From Gnetum montanum (taxonomy: Eukaryota; Streptophyta; Gnetopsida; Gnetales; Gnetaceae), in NCBI GenBank assembly GCA_015680685.1, contig MNCI01038330.1, forward strand, positions 74,454 to 122,450: a stretch of 47,997 nucleotides of DNA, given 5' to 3'. The notes under the pieces are model-generated. The model worked only from the letters and a program-made list of their open reading frames with translations, ran no database searches and had not been told where the DNA came from. The translations under genes were made by a program, and so were the position numbers. Shown here piece after piece: positions 20,589 to 31,443 of this stretch. Each line of letters begins with the position of its first letter. The first letter of the stretch is position 1.

Positions 20589-21490
20589 TGCTAATGTGGA
20601 TATCAAAAAGGTCAATGTAATATCTCTCCAATGATGGGATCTTTCGTTGGAGTTTTAGCATGTTTTAGAACTATTTTGATGAGTTTAGGAGGTTCTAATT
20701 GCTACAAGTGCTATGGGAACTTGTTTGGAGGTGTTTGGAGGTTCTAGGCCCTAAAACAAGCATCTTTGTTTTTTTGCCTTGGTAGGTGGAACCTCCAAAA
20801 TTTAGGTGAGACATTCCATATGCTTTTAGGATGTTCCAATTATATTTGAGACATCCCAACTAAGATGTCCCACATGATGTTAGGACGTTCCAATGGTTAA
20901 TAGCAACTTTTAGGTAATTTTTCTGTGAGACATCCAAGATGGATGTGAGATAATTTCTTATGAATTTTTAAAGATATAAATTTTGAATTGAAAGAGAGAA
21001 GATGAAAAAATAAGTCGGGGGGTGGGGGGATATAAATAGACCTCTTAGACCTTCATTTCTATCAAGAGAAAGTCTAGGGAGTTGAGAGAAGAGTAGAAGG
21101 AGAGATAGAATCATGGCAAGTACCTTGATAATCATCCTTGTGTATGTATGATTTTTTTGTTTGAGTGTGTGAGTGTTTGATTAAATCTCTTATCTATACT
21201 TGGGAATTTATGCTTCCTTTCATATCTAAATTCTCCATTTGAGAAAACATAAAGCTCTTATTTTCCTTTTCTTATTCAAATTTACTATTTTGTGACCTTG
21301 AGAGAGATTGGATTGTGATATTCATTAGGGATCTGCATCATTTAATGTTTTCTTAAAATAAACATTGTAGCTCTTATTCTAATGAATAGAGGATCAAATT
21401 TGACATTTTTGAATATTTCAAATTTATTGGTAAAGTTAGATTCTAGGTAAGACATCATCATCCTAAGGTACTTCCATAATAAAGCTATTT
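20589..21490 (+). mobile_element. LTR of an unrelated element (LTR X)
   Basis: Starts TGCTAATGTGGATATC after a PPT. The upstream part has three GAGACATYCC motifs (20808, 20848, 20927) and two TAGGAYGTTCCAAT motifs (20827, 20881), then a G-run and TATAAATA at 21031-21038, and AATAAA at 21478-21483. The right end is not defined because no second copy is present. Confidence 0.5.
21031..21038 (+). promoter_or_regulatory. TATA box of LTR X
   Basis: TATAAATA just after a GGGGGGTGGGGGGA run, in U3 position. Confidence 0.45.
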
Positions 21491-22221
21491 TAAGCTATAT
21501 TTAGTTTTAATTAAAAACTAGCTTATAATTCTCATTTGATAACATTAGATTATAAGTGGTATAGGTTGGATAGGGTTCATATTCTAAATGCTTCATGAAT
21601 AGTATGTTATATTATCATATTTGCATAATATAAAATAAAATATACATAATCAAATATTTATAAAGGTATAATAACTAAAAAAAAACTTCTAGGGATAATT
21701 AATTTCAACATTTAATTAATAGTCATGTAAAAGATCTATATGTGAGCTTTAATAGTAGTGATAAGAAGAAAAGGATATAAAACTTTAGTAAAATACCTTA
21801 ATAAGTAGATTTTATCTACTTTAGTAAAGTAATAATGCGATATTATTAGTTAATTCATTAAATTAAATTAACCTATTAAAGTGCATCTAATATTATTAAA
21901 TTAGATAATCAAAAATATGCATTAAGTACTTTTACCTTTGCAAAATTTCAGGTTGTAACTAGTAGCCTCCATGCTCATCTTGCTTTTTCTATGATAAATT
22001 TGGCCATTTTACTAATTTTTATCATACTTACAAGTGTCAAAATGTTTGGCCCAATTCAAAATTCATTCTTATCATCTCCACTTCTTCATCTATAATCCAT
22101 ATACTGAAATCCTTAATTCCATTATGCATTATTAGATCCACCTTTATTCCTAGATTTCGAGGAGTAATATGATTAATATAGGCACTATAAATGATCCAAA
22201 TAGAAGGATTTGTTTCCTTAG
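21491..22221. other. AT-rich filler, nothing recognised
   Basis: Very AT-rich. Small inverted repeats occur around 21804-21830 (AAGTAGA/TCTACTT and ACTTTA/TAAAGT). No ORF or repeat family was identified. Confidence 0.4.
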
Positions 22222-23167
22222 TGATGAGTCATAGTTGGCTACATTGATGAATCCTTATCAATGCAGCCTCATTGACTAGGCCTTATTAACAAGACCGTAT
22301 TGATGCATCCATTGCTACATTGATGAGGCCCCATTAACCTAGGGTCAATTTTTTGCTATAAATACGAGCTTATTAGTTGCATTTATGGAATCAAATTCAT
22401 AGTAGTAGATGAAATCTTGTAGTTTATTCATATGAAAGTTAGAATATTTCTCTAAAGTGCCCAAAATATGAATCATTGAGTGTACAAATCTTTATTTGAG
22501 CATTATTATGCCTGAGCACAATAGTGTGTGCAGTAATAAAGATGAACTTCTTGATAAACCTTGCACCATTTTGGAGAGTTTAAATGTTTCATTTATGCAT
22601 TTCATATTCTTAGTTATTTATTCAATGTTTTCTAGTAATTAAGTTAATTAGGTAATCAAGAGAGATAAGCTAGATAGATTAATTACATAAGCACAACTAC
22701 TTTGAGCATAACACACATTTGTTTGGTAATCCCAACAGTGTTATTGCCTAGTACGCCCAGTGATGTAGTGCTTGGTAACCCAATAGTGGACACATGGGTT
22801 CAAGACATGTACTAAAAGTGGAACTGGATGCTTATGTTAGGACTAGTTAGAGATTAGTTAGTTAGTTAATTTAGATTAGTCACTAAATTACGTTATCTCT
22901 CTCTCTCTTCAAAGTACCAAAGAACATAAAATATAAAATGATAAAAATAAGCTGCCTTAATTTCACTTAACCATACCTTTGTACTTCATAAGTGTAATTG
23001 AGAAGACAATGAATGACCTTAGGGAAAGGGTCATTACCTAGAAGGCTAGTGCACTAAAAATTTTAGTGTCCACAAAATTCAACTACAAGACCTTAGGGAA
23101 AGGTTCATTACAAGTAAATGCTTTGTGATTTACATGGTTGGGCATAGGGGTACCTCAGTGCTCATCA
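22222..23167 (+). mobile_element. LTR C, 5' LTR of A4
   Basis: Starts TGATGAGTCA, ends CTCATCA, one base before the primer site. U3 has repeated TTGATGCATCC/ACATTGATGA units (22240-22330); TATAAATA is at 22357 and AATAAAGATGAAC near 22532. Shares the end phrase GGGCATAGGGGTACC with the other LTRs. Confidence 0.85.
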
Positions 23168-23168
23168 T

Positions 23169-23187
23169 TGGAACCATTGCTAGGGAC
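23169..23187 (+). promoter_or_regulatory. primer binding site of A4 (tRNA-Asp type)
   Basis: TGGAACCATTGCTAGGGAC, one base after LTR C. It resembles the complement of the tRNA-Asp 3' end used by Athila elements, with changes at different positions from the A3 site. Confidence 0.7.
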
Positions 23188-23474
23188 TTTGTTTCTTATA
23201 ATGTGCCTTATCTAGGATTATTAAGCATTATTAATATTGTTGGAGGAACCCAAGATCAACTTCACTTCCAAATGACTGATAATTACAAAATTACATTGAT
23301 TATTTTATTTGTTGCAAAATGTCTTCTTTCCATAGGCATGAAGATGTTAAATTGTTGGTCTCATAGCAATGAAAAGTGTTATATACTCATCTATATGAGT
23401 ATATATCAAACTTTACCTTCATCCTACACTAGGATGAGTAACTACAATGGCGTGACATGGAGGGTAATATCATA

Positions 23475-25760
23475 ATGCCTCTTGATGAATCTATGCCTGA
23501 GATGCTATTTCTAACCCTTAAGAAGTTAGGTATCTTAGATCTTCATCAGGAATACATTGTGAACAATCATGACACTAAAACATAATACAAGCGAGATTGG
23601 CATTAGGAGAAGCATCATGATTTTGGAAAGGAAAAATACTTCACTAATTCGTTGTTCCTACTAAATCTAGATTATAAGGAGGATCCTCCCTTTGAAGGTT
23701 CCCAACATGAAGATACTCTACCTTCTATAATTAGTAAATGAGGGTGTGGCCCTTACCCTATGATCCACTATTCATAAACTAGGTTTAGGAAAAGTGACAG
23801 TTAAGGTAGGAACTCAGGCGAACATCATGATGGCAAAAGATGCAAGGATGTTGGTTGTAATGAGAAAAAATGTGGTGGTGGACACCGTAGTGGCAGTGGT
23901 GGTCAATCTTTCTTTTCATCCTCTTCATCTACTAGTTCTCATTAAAGTTACCATTGATATAATCATGATGAAGGTGATCAATGAGACAACAATGACCATC
24001 AAAGTCATCAAGAATGCAGAGGTGGTAGGAACCATCATCAACATTGTCAATGCAATGATGATGATGAACCTCTATTGGCAATTAGAAGTATGCTTAACAT
24101 TGCAAAAGTAGTGAAGAGGTAATTAGAAGTATGCTTAACATTGCAAAAGTACTGAAGATCCCAACTAGGCATGTGAAAGATAGTCAGATCAAGCATTTAG
24201 ACATGAATAATATCCTAAAATTTAAGGGGGGATACAACTCTAATTTGTAGACACATCTACAAAATTTTCATGATTCTTGTGACTTATAGAAAATTGAAAA
24301 TGATTGGCAGAAACTCAAGCTTTTCCCCAAGACACTCATCAAGGAAGCTAAACGTTGGTACTGGTCCTTAAAGCTAGAATCCATTCATCGATGGAGTACC
24401 ATGTTAGAACTATTTAATGATGAATACTAGACATCCTCCAAAGTTTCTAACCTGAGAAGGAAAATCTAAGGCTAGAAACAAGGAACACATGAACCCTTGG
24501 ATGTTGCCATGGGCAAATATTATTGACTCTTACATCAATGCCCTAGCCCTGGCTATTCTCAAAGAGAATAGCTCTACTACATCATACATGGGTTTAGAGC
24601 AAAAACTAGAAAAACTCTTGGGGTTTATGCCCAAGGGAGACTATCTAAATTAAGAACTCATCAGATCCAAAGGCTTATAGAGTAGGTAGCAAAAGAAGAA
24701 GGTGAGTTACAAAAAAGGAAAAGTGCAAAAGAGTATTATAGCAATCCTTCCATCTACAAAAGGCAGGTTCAATTTTGTGACAAGGAGGAGTCACTTCTTG
24801 ATGAAGTGGTGAATAGGAAAACCTTTCCTATTCAAAAATCTATTTTTGAAATTTTGGCAAAGGTTGATAAATTATGGGACTCTTTGGGTGAAAATTTCCA
24901 AACTACTATGAAAATTGCTAAGACATCCAAAGAATAGAATAGTGATTATGACCAAAAGAGGTAGAAAGATGTTGAATGTGCCTACTAGAGAGGTAAGGGC
25001 AAAGTTGCTGCCATAGAAGAATTTGTGGAAACTAACTTTGATGATGATATTGGTTGTGATATCTATCAATATGAACATCCAAAGGGGTGTTTCCCTATGG
25101 TGTCACACTTGCAAGAGTTTGGGGTGTATGCATTGAATCCTTAACTAACACATAGGCAAGCACCCAAACAATTGCCTTATCCTCAAGGAAATCCAAGGTA
25201 AGTCCACTAGCAATAACAAGCTTATTACCCAAGTGAAGCTCCACCACAATCATATGAAAAATACTTACAATGGCACCAACCATAATCATGGGAAATGCGA
25301 CTTCCAAGGCAATAGTACCATTACGAGAAACCAGATCCATATGTGTACTATGTTTAGCAATCCATTTCTCCATGAACTTCTGCAAGCCACGCCTCATTTT
25401 AGTATCACTATTACCCTCCAGAGTATCACCAAACACATTCATCATTTACATGGAGAGACAACCCATATCCATACCATCATTTACATCCTTCTAAACACAT
25501 CCCTCCACCGTCAACCTAGTTACCTCTTACTCCATCCATGTAAGGAGAAATTCCTCCATAGCTGTAGCAATGAAATGCTACGAGGGCTATACATTCACAA
25601 CCAACTTTCCTATTGAGTGTTATGGACAATTTATCTAGGAAATGATCCTTTTTCCAATGAAACAGTCCTACCAAACCCTCACAACCTAATGTAGCTAGTG
25701 ACCTTGCATCCCCAACATCCTAATCCTTTACATCAAACACATTTGAGTACCCTTCAAACT
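23475..25760 (+). pseudogene. gag: A4 gag
   Basis: Begins at ATG 23475 (MPLDESMPEM). The N-terminal part is rich in His, Gly, Ser and Asp (23790-24070). At 24080-24161 a 41-base tandem duplication shifts the frame from 3 to 2; discounting it, the frame is continuous into pol. The gag core follows: LKFKGGYN (about 24218), HLQNFHDSC, LKLESIHRWSTMLELF (about 24370-24420), then a charged helical region (24640-25080) and a linker with YAL and PQGNPR. Stops are frequent and mostly TAG/TAA at positions where A3 has Gln or Trp. One TAG, in the xKQGxHE segment near 24472, is shared with A3 (about 12869). Confidence 0.75.
24080..24161 (+). repeat. 41 bp tandem duplication in A4 gag
   Basis: AATTAGAAGTATGCTTAACA and the following 21 bases occur twice, at 24080-24120 and 24121-24161, nearly identical. 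A3 has a single copy of this segment. It is out of phase (41 = 13 codons + 2) and explains the gag frame change. Confidence 0.9.
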
Positions 25761-26700
25761 AAATGCCACCTCAGATTCACATTGTGATGGTAACTTGTGT
25801 TATTTTCAATTGGATTAAGGCTAGCAATCTTCCCGCAAAAAGATCTAACCTAGGAACTCCACTCATTTACCTATGGATCACTAGACATAAGCCATGCAAG
25901 GCTCTTCTTGATTCTAGTTTTGGTATCAATCTCATCTCTCATGACATGTACAAGGCATGGAACCCACCACATATTAAGAAGAGAAACATCCATTTAAAAT
26001 TGGTAGACTAGCCAATCACTATTCCTATGGGATTAGTTGTGGACATTGTGACCATAGTTAATGGATGATCCTATCTTCTCAATTTTCTAGTAATCAAGAT
26101 TAAAAACTACAAAAGTGAATTTCCTATCATTATGGGAAGAGCATGGTTAAGAATTGTTGATGCATGTATGGGCATAAGGGACATCTTCTTGGAAATCCCC
26201 AAGGAAAACAAATTTGAAAACTTGAAGAAAAAGTGTATTTCATGAATTGTGTACAACATTAATGGGTGCAGTTGCATGCAAAAGATTTGGTCCATCAAAA
26301 GCACATACATTAAAGCATGTAATTAGTGTCTATATTCAAAGGTGTCTATATGAAATAGCCACAAAATAGGAGGGCACCCAGTGGCTGATAGCTGACTTAG
26401 ATAGCATCACATTATGCATAGAACCAATTAGAAGCCTAACATGTGCTTATGTTAAAGGCATGAATGAACTTGATTAAGTTCATCACCAACTCTGTGATGA
26501 TGATGATGATGATAACTATTGGGGAGAGTTAGAAATCCATGATAACTTCAAGTAGAAGCTCATAGAGTTGAAAACTCTACCAACTGGCAAGATGTATGCA
26601 TTCTTAAACAATGGTAATCTAGTCATAATCAATGCCAAACTTGCTCCTGAAGAAAAAAATAGCTATTAAAGGTGGTTAACAAATGGTCAAAAACCTTTGC
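25761..26700 (+). pseudogene. pol: A4 aspartic protease region and linker
   Basis: The protease block reads ALLDSSFGINLISHDMYKAWNPP; the active site D-S-G has become D-S-S (25910-25918), a single G-to-A change expected to abolish activity. FPIIMGRAWL follows near 26125. Between about 26190 and 26470 A4 has roughly 280 bases without counterpart in A3, then both share the VHxQL segment near 26490, here with a short GATGAT run. Frame remains the same on both sides of the extra segment. Confidence 0.65.
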
Positions 26701-28033
26701 TTAGTCATATCCCAAGCTTACTAGAATCGATCCAAGGATACGCTAGCATCACATTTACACTAACCTAGCCATGAAGCCAAGAAGATAGCCATAGAGATGG
26801 TTGAAACCAAAATTGAAGCAGATTGTTAAGGAGGAAATAGAGCAACTCCTCAAGGCAAGGTTTATCTATCCCATTGTAGATAGTGAGTGGGTTAGCCCAC
26901 TTATAATTATGCCAAATAAATGTTTAAAGTCATAGGTCTATGTAAACTTTAGGCTATTGAACATGGAAACATTTAAAGATCATTTTCCATGATCATTTGT
27001 GGACCAAGTGTTGGACACTATCTCTTGGCATTACTATTATAGCTTCTTGGATGATTATAGTGGCTATAACCAAATCCAAAGTATACTAGAAGATTAAGCC
27101 AAGACAACATTCAAAAGTCTCTGGCGGACTTTTGCATATTGTAAGGTGACATTTGGTCTGTGTAATGCTCCTACAACATTTCAATGCATAGTCCTTAGTA
27201 TTTTCCAACAACAGATTAATAGTGGGATAGAAGTCTTCATGGATGACTTCTCTACCTATGGGGCTACATTTAAGCAAGCCTTGGATTGCCTTGAGTAGGT
27301 TCTAAAAAGATGTGTTGAAATAAGCCTTGGGATTAATTAGCAAAAAAGCCATCTAATGGTCTAAGAAGGCATAGTATTGAGGCATCAAATTTCACAAGAA
27401 GGGATTGAGGTAGACCCAAAGAACATAAGGGTTATCCAAGGAATAACACACTAACCAGAGATAGTTAGACATGTCCAATCATTCATTGGATATACTAGCT
27501 ACTACCAAAAATTCATAGAGAATTTCCTTAAGATTGCAAAGCTGTTGGTTAAGCTTAAAAAGAAAGATGCTCTATTCATCAAGACTAAGGAATGTGAACA
27601 TGCATTCCAATAGTTGAAGGAAAAACTCATAAAAGCTCCAATTTTATGAGCACCAGATTGGTTCAGAAAATTTTATGTACTGAAGGATGAATCTAATTAT
27701 GCTTTAGAAGTGGTGCTTACACAGTTGGATGATAAACAATGTCCATATTATATCCACTGTGCAAGCCAAAGAATTGTAGGTGCACAGCTAAATTACCTCA
27801 CCATGGAGAAAGAATTAATGATAGTGGTGTATGTTTTTGAAAACTTTAGGCACTATGTGCTTGGCTATAAAGTATTTATGCACACAAATCATAATGCCAT
27901 CTACTTCTTACTGAACAACCTGATGGTGCACCCCTATATCATACAGTGGCTCATGATCTTTCAGGAGTTCGATCTCATTATGGTAGATCAAAAAGGGGTC
28001 AAGAATGTTGTCACTAACCACCTTCTTAATTAA
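26701..28033 (+). pseudogene. pol: A4 reverse transcriptase and RNase H
   Basis: Same frame as the protease. RT blocks: NFRLLNMETFKDHFP (about 26946), GYNQIQ (about 27065), VTFGLCNAPTTFQ (about 27149), active site FMDDFSTYG at 27236-27262, then FIGYTSYYQKFI (about 27485). RNase H: the first block reads LKDESNYALEVVL, keeping the Asp position, then HCASQRIVGAQLNYLTMEKELM, FRHYVLGYKVFMHTNHNAIYFLLNN and a terminal VTNHL. The frame is open from 27710 to 28033. About ten stops occur upstream. A one- or two-base shift near 28030 changes frame into integrase. Confidence 0.85.
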
Positions 28034-29344
28034 GATGGGATAATAAAGAGGAGGAGAGCCTAATTTCTAATTAGTTTCTAGATGAACTTCTCTTTATGAG
28101 AGTAATAAATGATCAAGTTCCCACATAAACAACATGGTACAATGGCATCCTAACCTATCTTCTCACTCAGAAGATGCCACAAGATCTTAACTTTAGAAAG
28201 AAGCAAAAATTTCTTTGTCTAGCCAAATACTTCATGGAAATCAACAGACACCTTTAGAAGGTGTGCATCCATGGCCTGATTTAGTGTTGTTTCCTTGATG
28301 AGATTCAACTCTGCATTCTCTAGGATGCTTACGAAGGACCTTGTAGAGGCCACTATGTAGGAAGATGCACGATCATAAAAATCTTGATGGTAGGATACTA
28401 TTGGCATATAATTTTTAGCGATGCCCACTAGTTTTTCTAATCTTGTAAACAATATTAATGATATGGTAGGATGACCACTTGAATAGAAGGTCCTCAATAG
28501 TGGATTCAACTACTAGAGTCCATTGACACATGGGGCATTGACTTCATGGGTCTCATCACATCCATGTCTAATAGAAATGAGTATATCATCATAGTAGTCA
28601 ACTACTATATCAAATGGGTAGAAGTAGCAACTATCACCAATTGTACATCATCCAATACTACTATATTTATACAAAAAAATGTTGTAAATAGATTTAGAGT
28701 ACCATGTGCACTAATTTCTGATAATGGAACTCATTTCACAGGTGCCACTTTTAGAAATTTGACACAATGCTTGGGGGTTGAACATAAATTAACATCCCCA
28801 AGCCAACGGTCAAGTAGAGGTAACTAATAGGGAGATTGCAAAGATCCTAATAAGGACCATAAGAAAATATAGGAAAGCTTGGAGCACAAAACTTAATGAT
28901 GCCCTATCGGCTTATTGCTCAACATGGAAACTTCATATTGGCTACTCACCCTATGAGCTAGTGTCCTAATTCGATCTGAGCTCCATACACTCTTAACAGC
29001 CTGTGATCTAAATCTTGACATAAGTCTAGCACAAAAAGAAAGACTAATCAACCTCAACATGGTAAATAAAAGCTTATTGATGGCCCTATCTTTGAATGAG
29101 GTGCTCAAGGCATTTAACAAGCAATGTCATGACCTCAAAATATGGAAAGTGAAATTTCAACTAGGAGAAATGATTCTCTACTAGAACCCCACACATGTAC
29201 CCCAAAATAAAAAGTTTTAAATATTTTTGGAATGACCTTTTATAATTGATCAAACCTTTTCCTCTAGGGCCATGTTAATCTACAAGTCTAAGACCTAAAA
29301 AAAATTAGTTCATTAACATCCAACAAGTGAAACCTTTCCTCGAA
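28034..29344 (+). pseudogene. pol: A4 integrase
   Basis: Zinc segment with GHYVGR (about 28350) and a decayed second pair near SCKQY (about 28445). Core: first Asp in TWGIDFMGLI (about 28535), second Asp intact in ISDNGTHF (GAT at 28720-28722). The Glu-containing NGQVEVTN segment (about 28805) is in another frame because about eight bases are missing at 28797. Then comes KLNDALSAYCSTWKLHIGYS (about 28888) and a C-terminal region ending near 29344. This is the only one of the three Athila integrases in which both catalytic Asp codons and the Glu codon are still present. Confidence 0.8.
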
Positions 29345-31443
29345 TCAAGAAAAGCTAGTGTAACTACCACCTTAATGGATGAACAACCACACTCCTTATT
29401 TCAACATAGTTATGGGGGAGATGGCTATCCATGCTAACCATCCACATGGCTCCTCAGTCTTTCACTTTTCTATTGTGCACATTTTTATTTTACACTTTAT
29501 TGATTTTTACCTTTTTCTTTGGTTTTTCATTCTATTGATTTTCTCAATTTTTTTTACAACATTATTAGTACGTTTTACCTTTCTTCATTAAGTTTACACT
29601 TTCTTATATATTTTACTTTGTTTTTTTTAGTGTGAATTTTCATTATTTCTACTAATAAAAGTGTTTTATTATTGTACAACACAATGCCACTATTGTTATT
29701 TACTAATGATGGTTTATGCTTAATGTTGTGACTGTCAATGCCTTGTTTCTATTTTTGAATTCTAATGTCTAATCACTATGACATGGTATATTTTTCATGG
29801 AATAGGTAGTGAGTCCACATCATCCACCCATCCAAAAAACTCTATGATTTTCCTCATTTTAGAAGTTTGAGATCCCTTTTATTAAAGAAACTTTTAATCA
29901 ATTGATGACCTTAGTAGTTTTCAAAATTAAGAAGGATTCAAAGATTTGTACAAGGTGTGAATTCAAGGGGACTCAATACTCTTTGTACTCTTCTACTTGC
30001 TTGAGTGCTTGAGTGTCTTCTCATGGACTTCTTACTATTCCATTCCAAGCACTAATAGGAAGTCAAATAAAGTCTTTGCATGGTGTGGTTCACATCTACA
30101 AAGGAAGAAAAGATTAAAAAAATAATGGGAATTCAAACCACACCCCTTAGACAAATAAATAGGCTGTAAGCACTCTTTATGGGACTAGAAAGACATGTTA
30201 CTGATGCTTAAAGGTCCCCTCTAACTATGGCCTCCTTTCACTTCCTACTTCTCTTTTCTTCTCTTTATGGAATGGTGGTTGTTTTGTGAAAGCACTCTTG
30301 TGTCTTGAGTGGGTAGATTGGTCTTGGAGTGATGATGCGAAGTCACTGAAAGAGGTTGGTTTTGGTATGGACTAAGGATGGATCTTCTTAGGTCATTTTA
30401 AACAAAAAATCCACAAGGGGCTTATTATGGCCTCAATTTTGGATTCCATCCTACCTTCTCAGTCATCCATCTATGCTGCCATAGCTCATCTCATTGCCAG
30501 TTTCTATGTTACACTTCATGTCTTAGTTTGACATGTTGGAATTCCGAAATATATTTTTTTGGGTTGGTCCTTAACGTTTCGTGATCATTACTCTAGTATG
30601 GAGCCCACGAGCTTGTTAGTTGAGGTTATGCAAGGCCAAAAAGGACATGTGCCTACTATGAGGAGGATCCACTTGCATATCATATGGCTTGGTTAGTTAG
30701 GTTTCTTACTTTAGACATTGCTAAAGTCCTGTCTTTTGCATCTCCTATTGTGTATCCTGCTCAATGCTCCTATAAACTTTCATTATATTCACTCTCCACA
30801 TCATATTCTCAATTTTCTAAATTTTTGAGCTTCAAAACATTCTTCTACTATTTTCATTCTATTCATGGATTTTTGGGCTTTCATTTGACCCCAATTTGAC
30901 TCAAATACTTCTTGTATTTTGAAAATTTGACTATATTCAATAGAAGTCTATGGTGGTCAACAACTGCATTGAGAAAGTCCCATCGACCCATGTTAAAAAT
31001 CTTATAAATACCACTACATTGAATTTTTTTGACATTTACTTCATAACATGAGGGGAGGCTTTTCCATTTTCAGAGCCCATATCTTCCTAATTGTTTGTCC
31101 AAATCAATCTATTGCTTGATCCTATAGCTACTAGATGTAAGCTCTTCATTATGGGGGCCACAAACTTTAAGGTTTTCGATTAAATTTTTTGATAAGTTTT
31201 CTAACTCACCCAAAGGGTTAATGAATACAATGATATGAAACCATCAAATTTTGAGAGTTAACCATTCCAACAACCTTTGAAATGACTTATTAACATTAAA
31301 ACATAAATAAAATAATGATTAAAACTAATTAAATTAGCCATAATTAGAACTTAGCCAAGTGTAACTATCCTAGAAAGACAAGATATCCCAATTCTTTCAT
31401 GATACATAGCAAATTGCTAACTATGGTCATGTTGTAATTACAG
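29345..31443 (+). other. A4 non-coding block between pol and the third ORF
   Basis: Matches A3 17461-19040 and A5 44240-42073. It has ATGGGGGAGATGGC at 29413, a T-rich tract (29460-29660), TCTTTGCATGGTGTGGTT (30073), CACACCCCTTAGAC (about 30150) and AGAAAGACATGTTACTGATG (about 30188). The block ends in TTGTAATTACAG directly before the ATG of the third ORF, a good 3' splice-site match. Possible role: intron carrying splicing signals for a subgenomic transcript (inference). Confidence 0.6.
31432..31443 (+). promoter_or_regulatory. 3' splice-site-like sequence before the third ORF of A4
   Basis: TTGTAATTACAG abuts ATG at 31444. In A5 the equivalent position has a ten-T run followed by ACCATAG directly before the start position. 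Function is inferred from position and conservation. Confidence 0.4.

Noticed and set aside
23794-24111. 105-codon ORF rich in Val, Met and Ile
   Set aside because: It is another frame of the His/Asp/Gly-rich gag N-terminus of A4; GATGAT-like DNA opens several frames.
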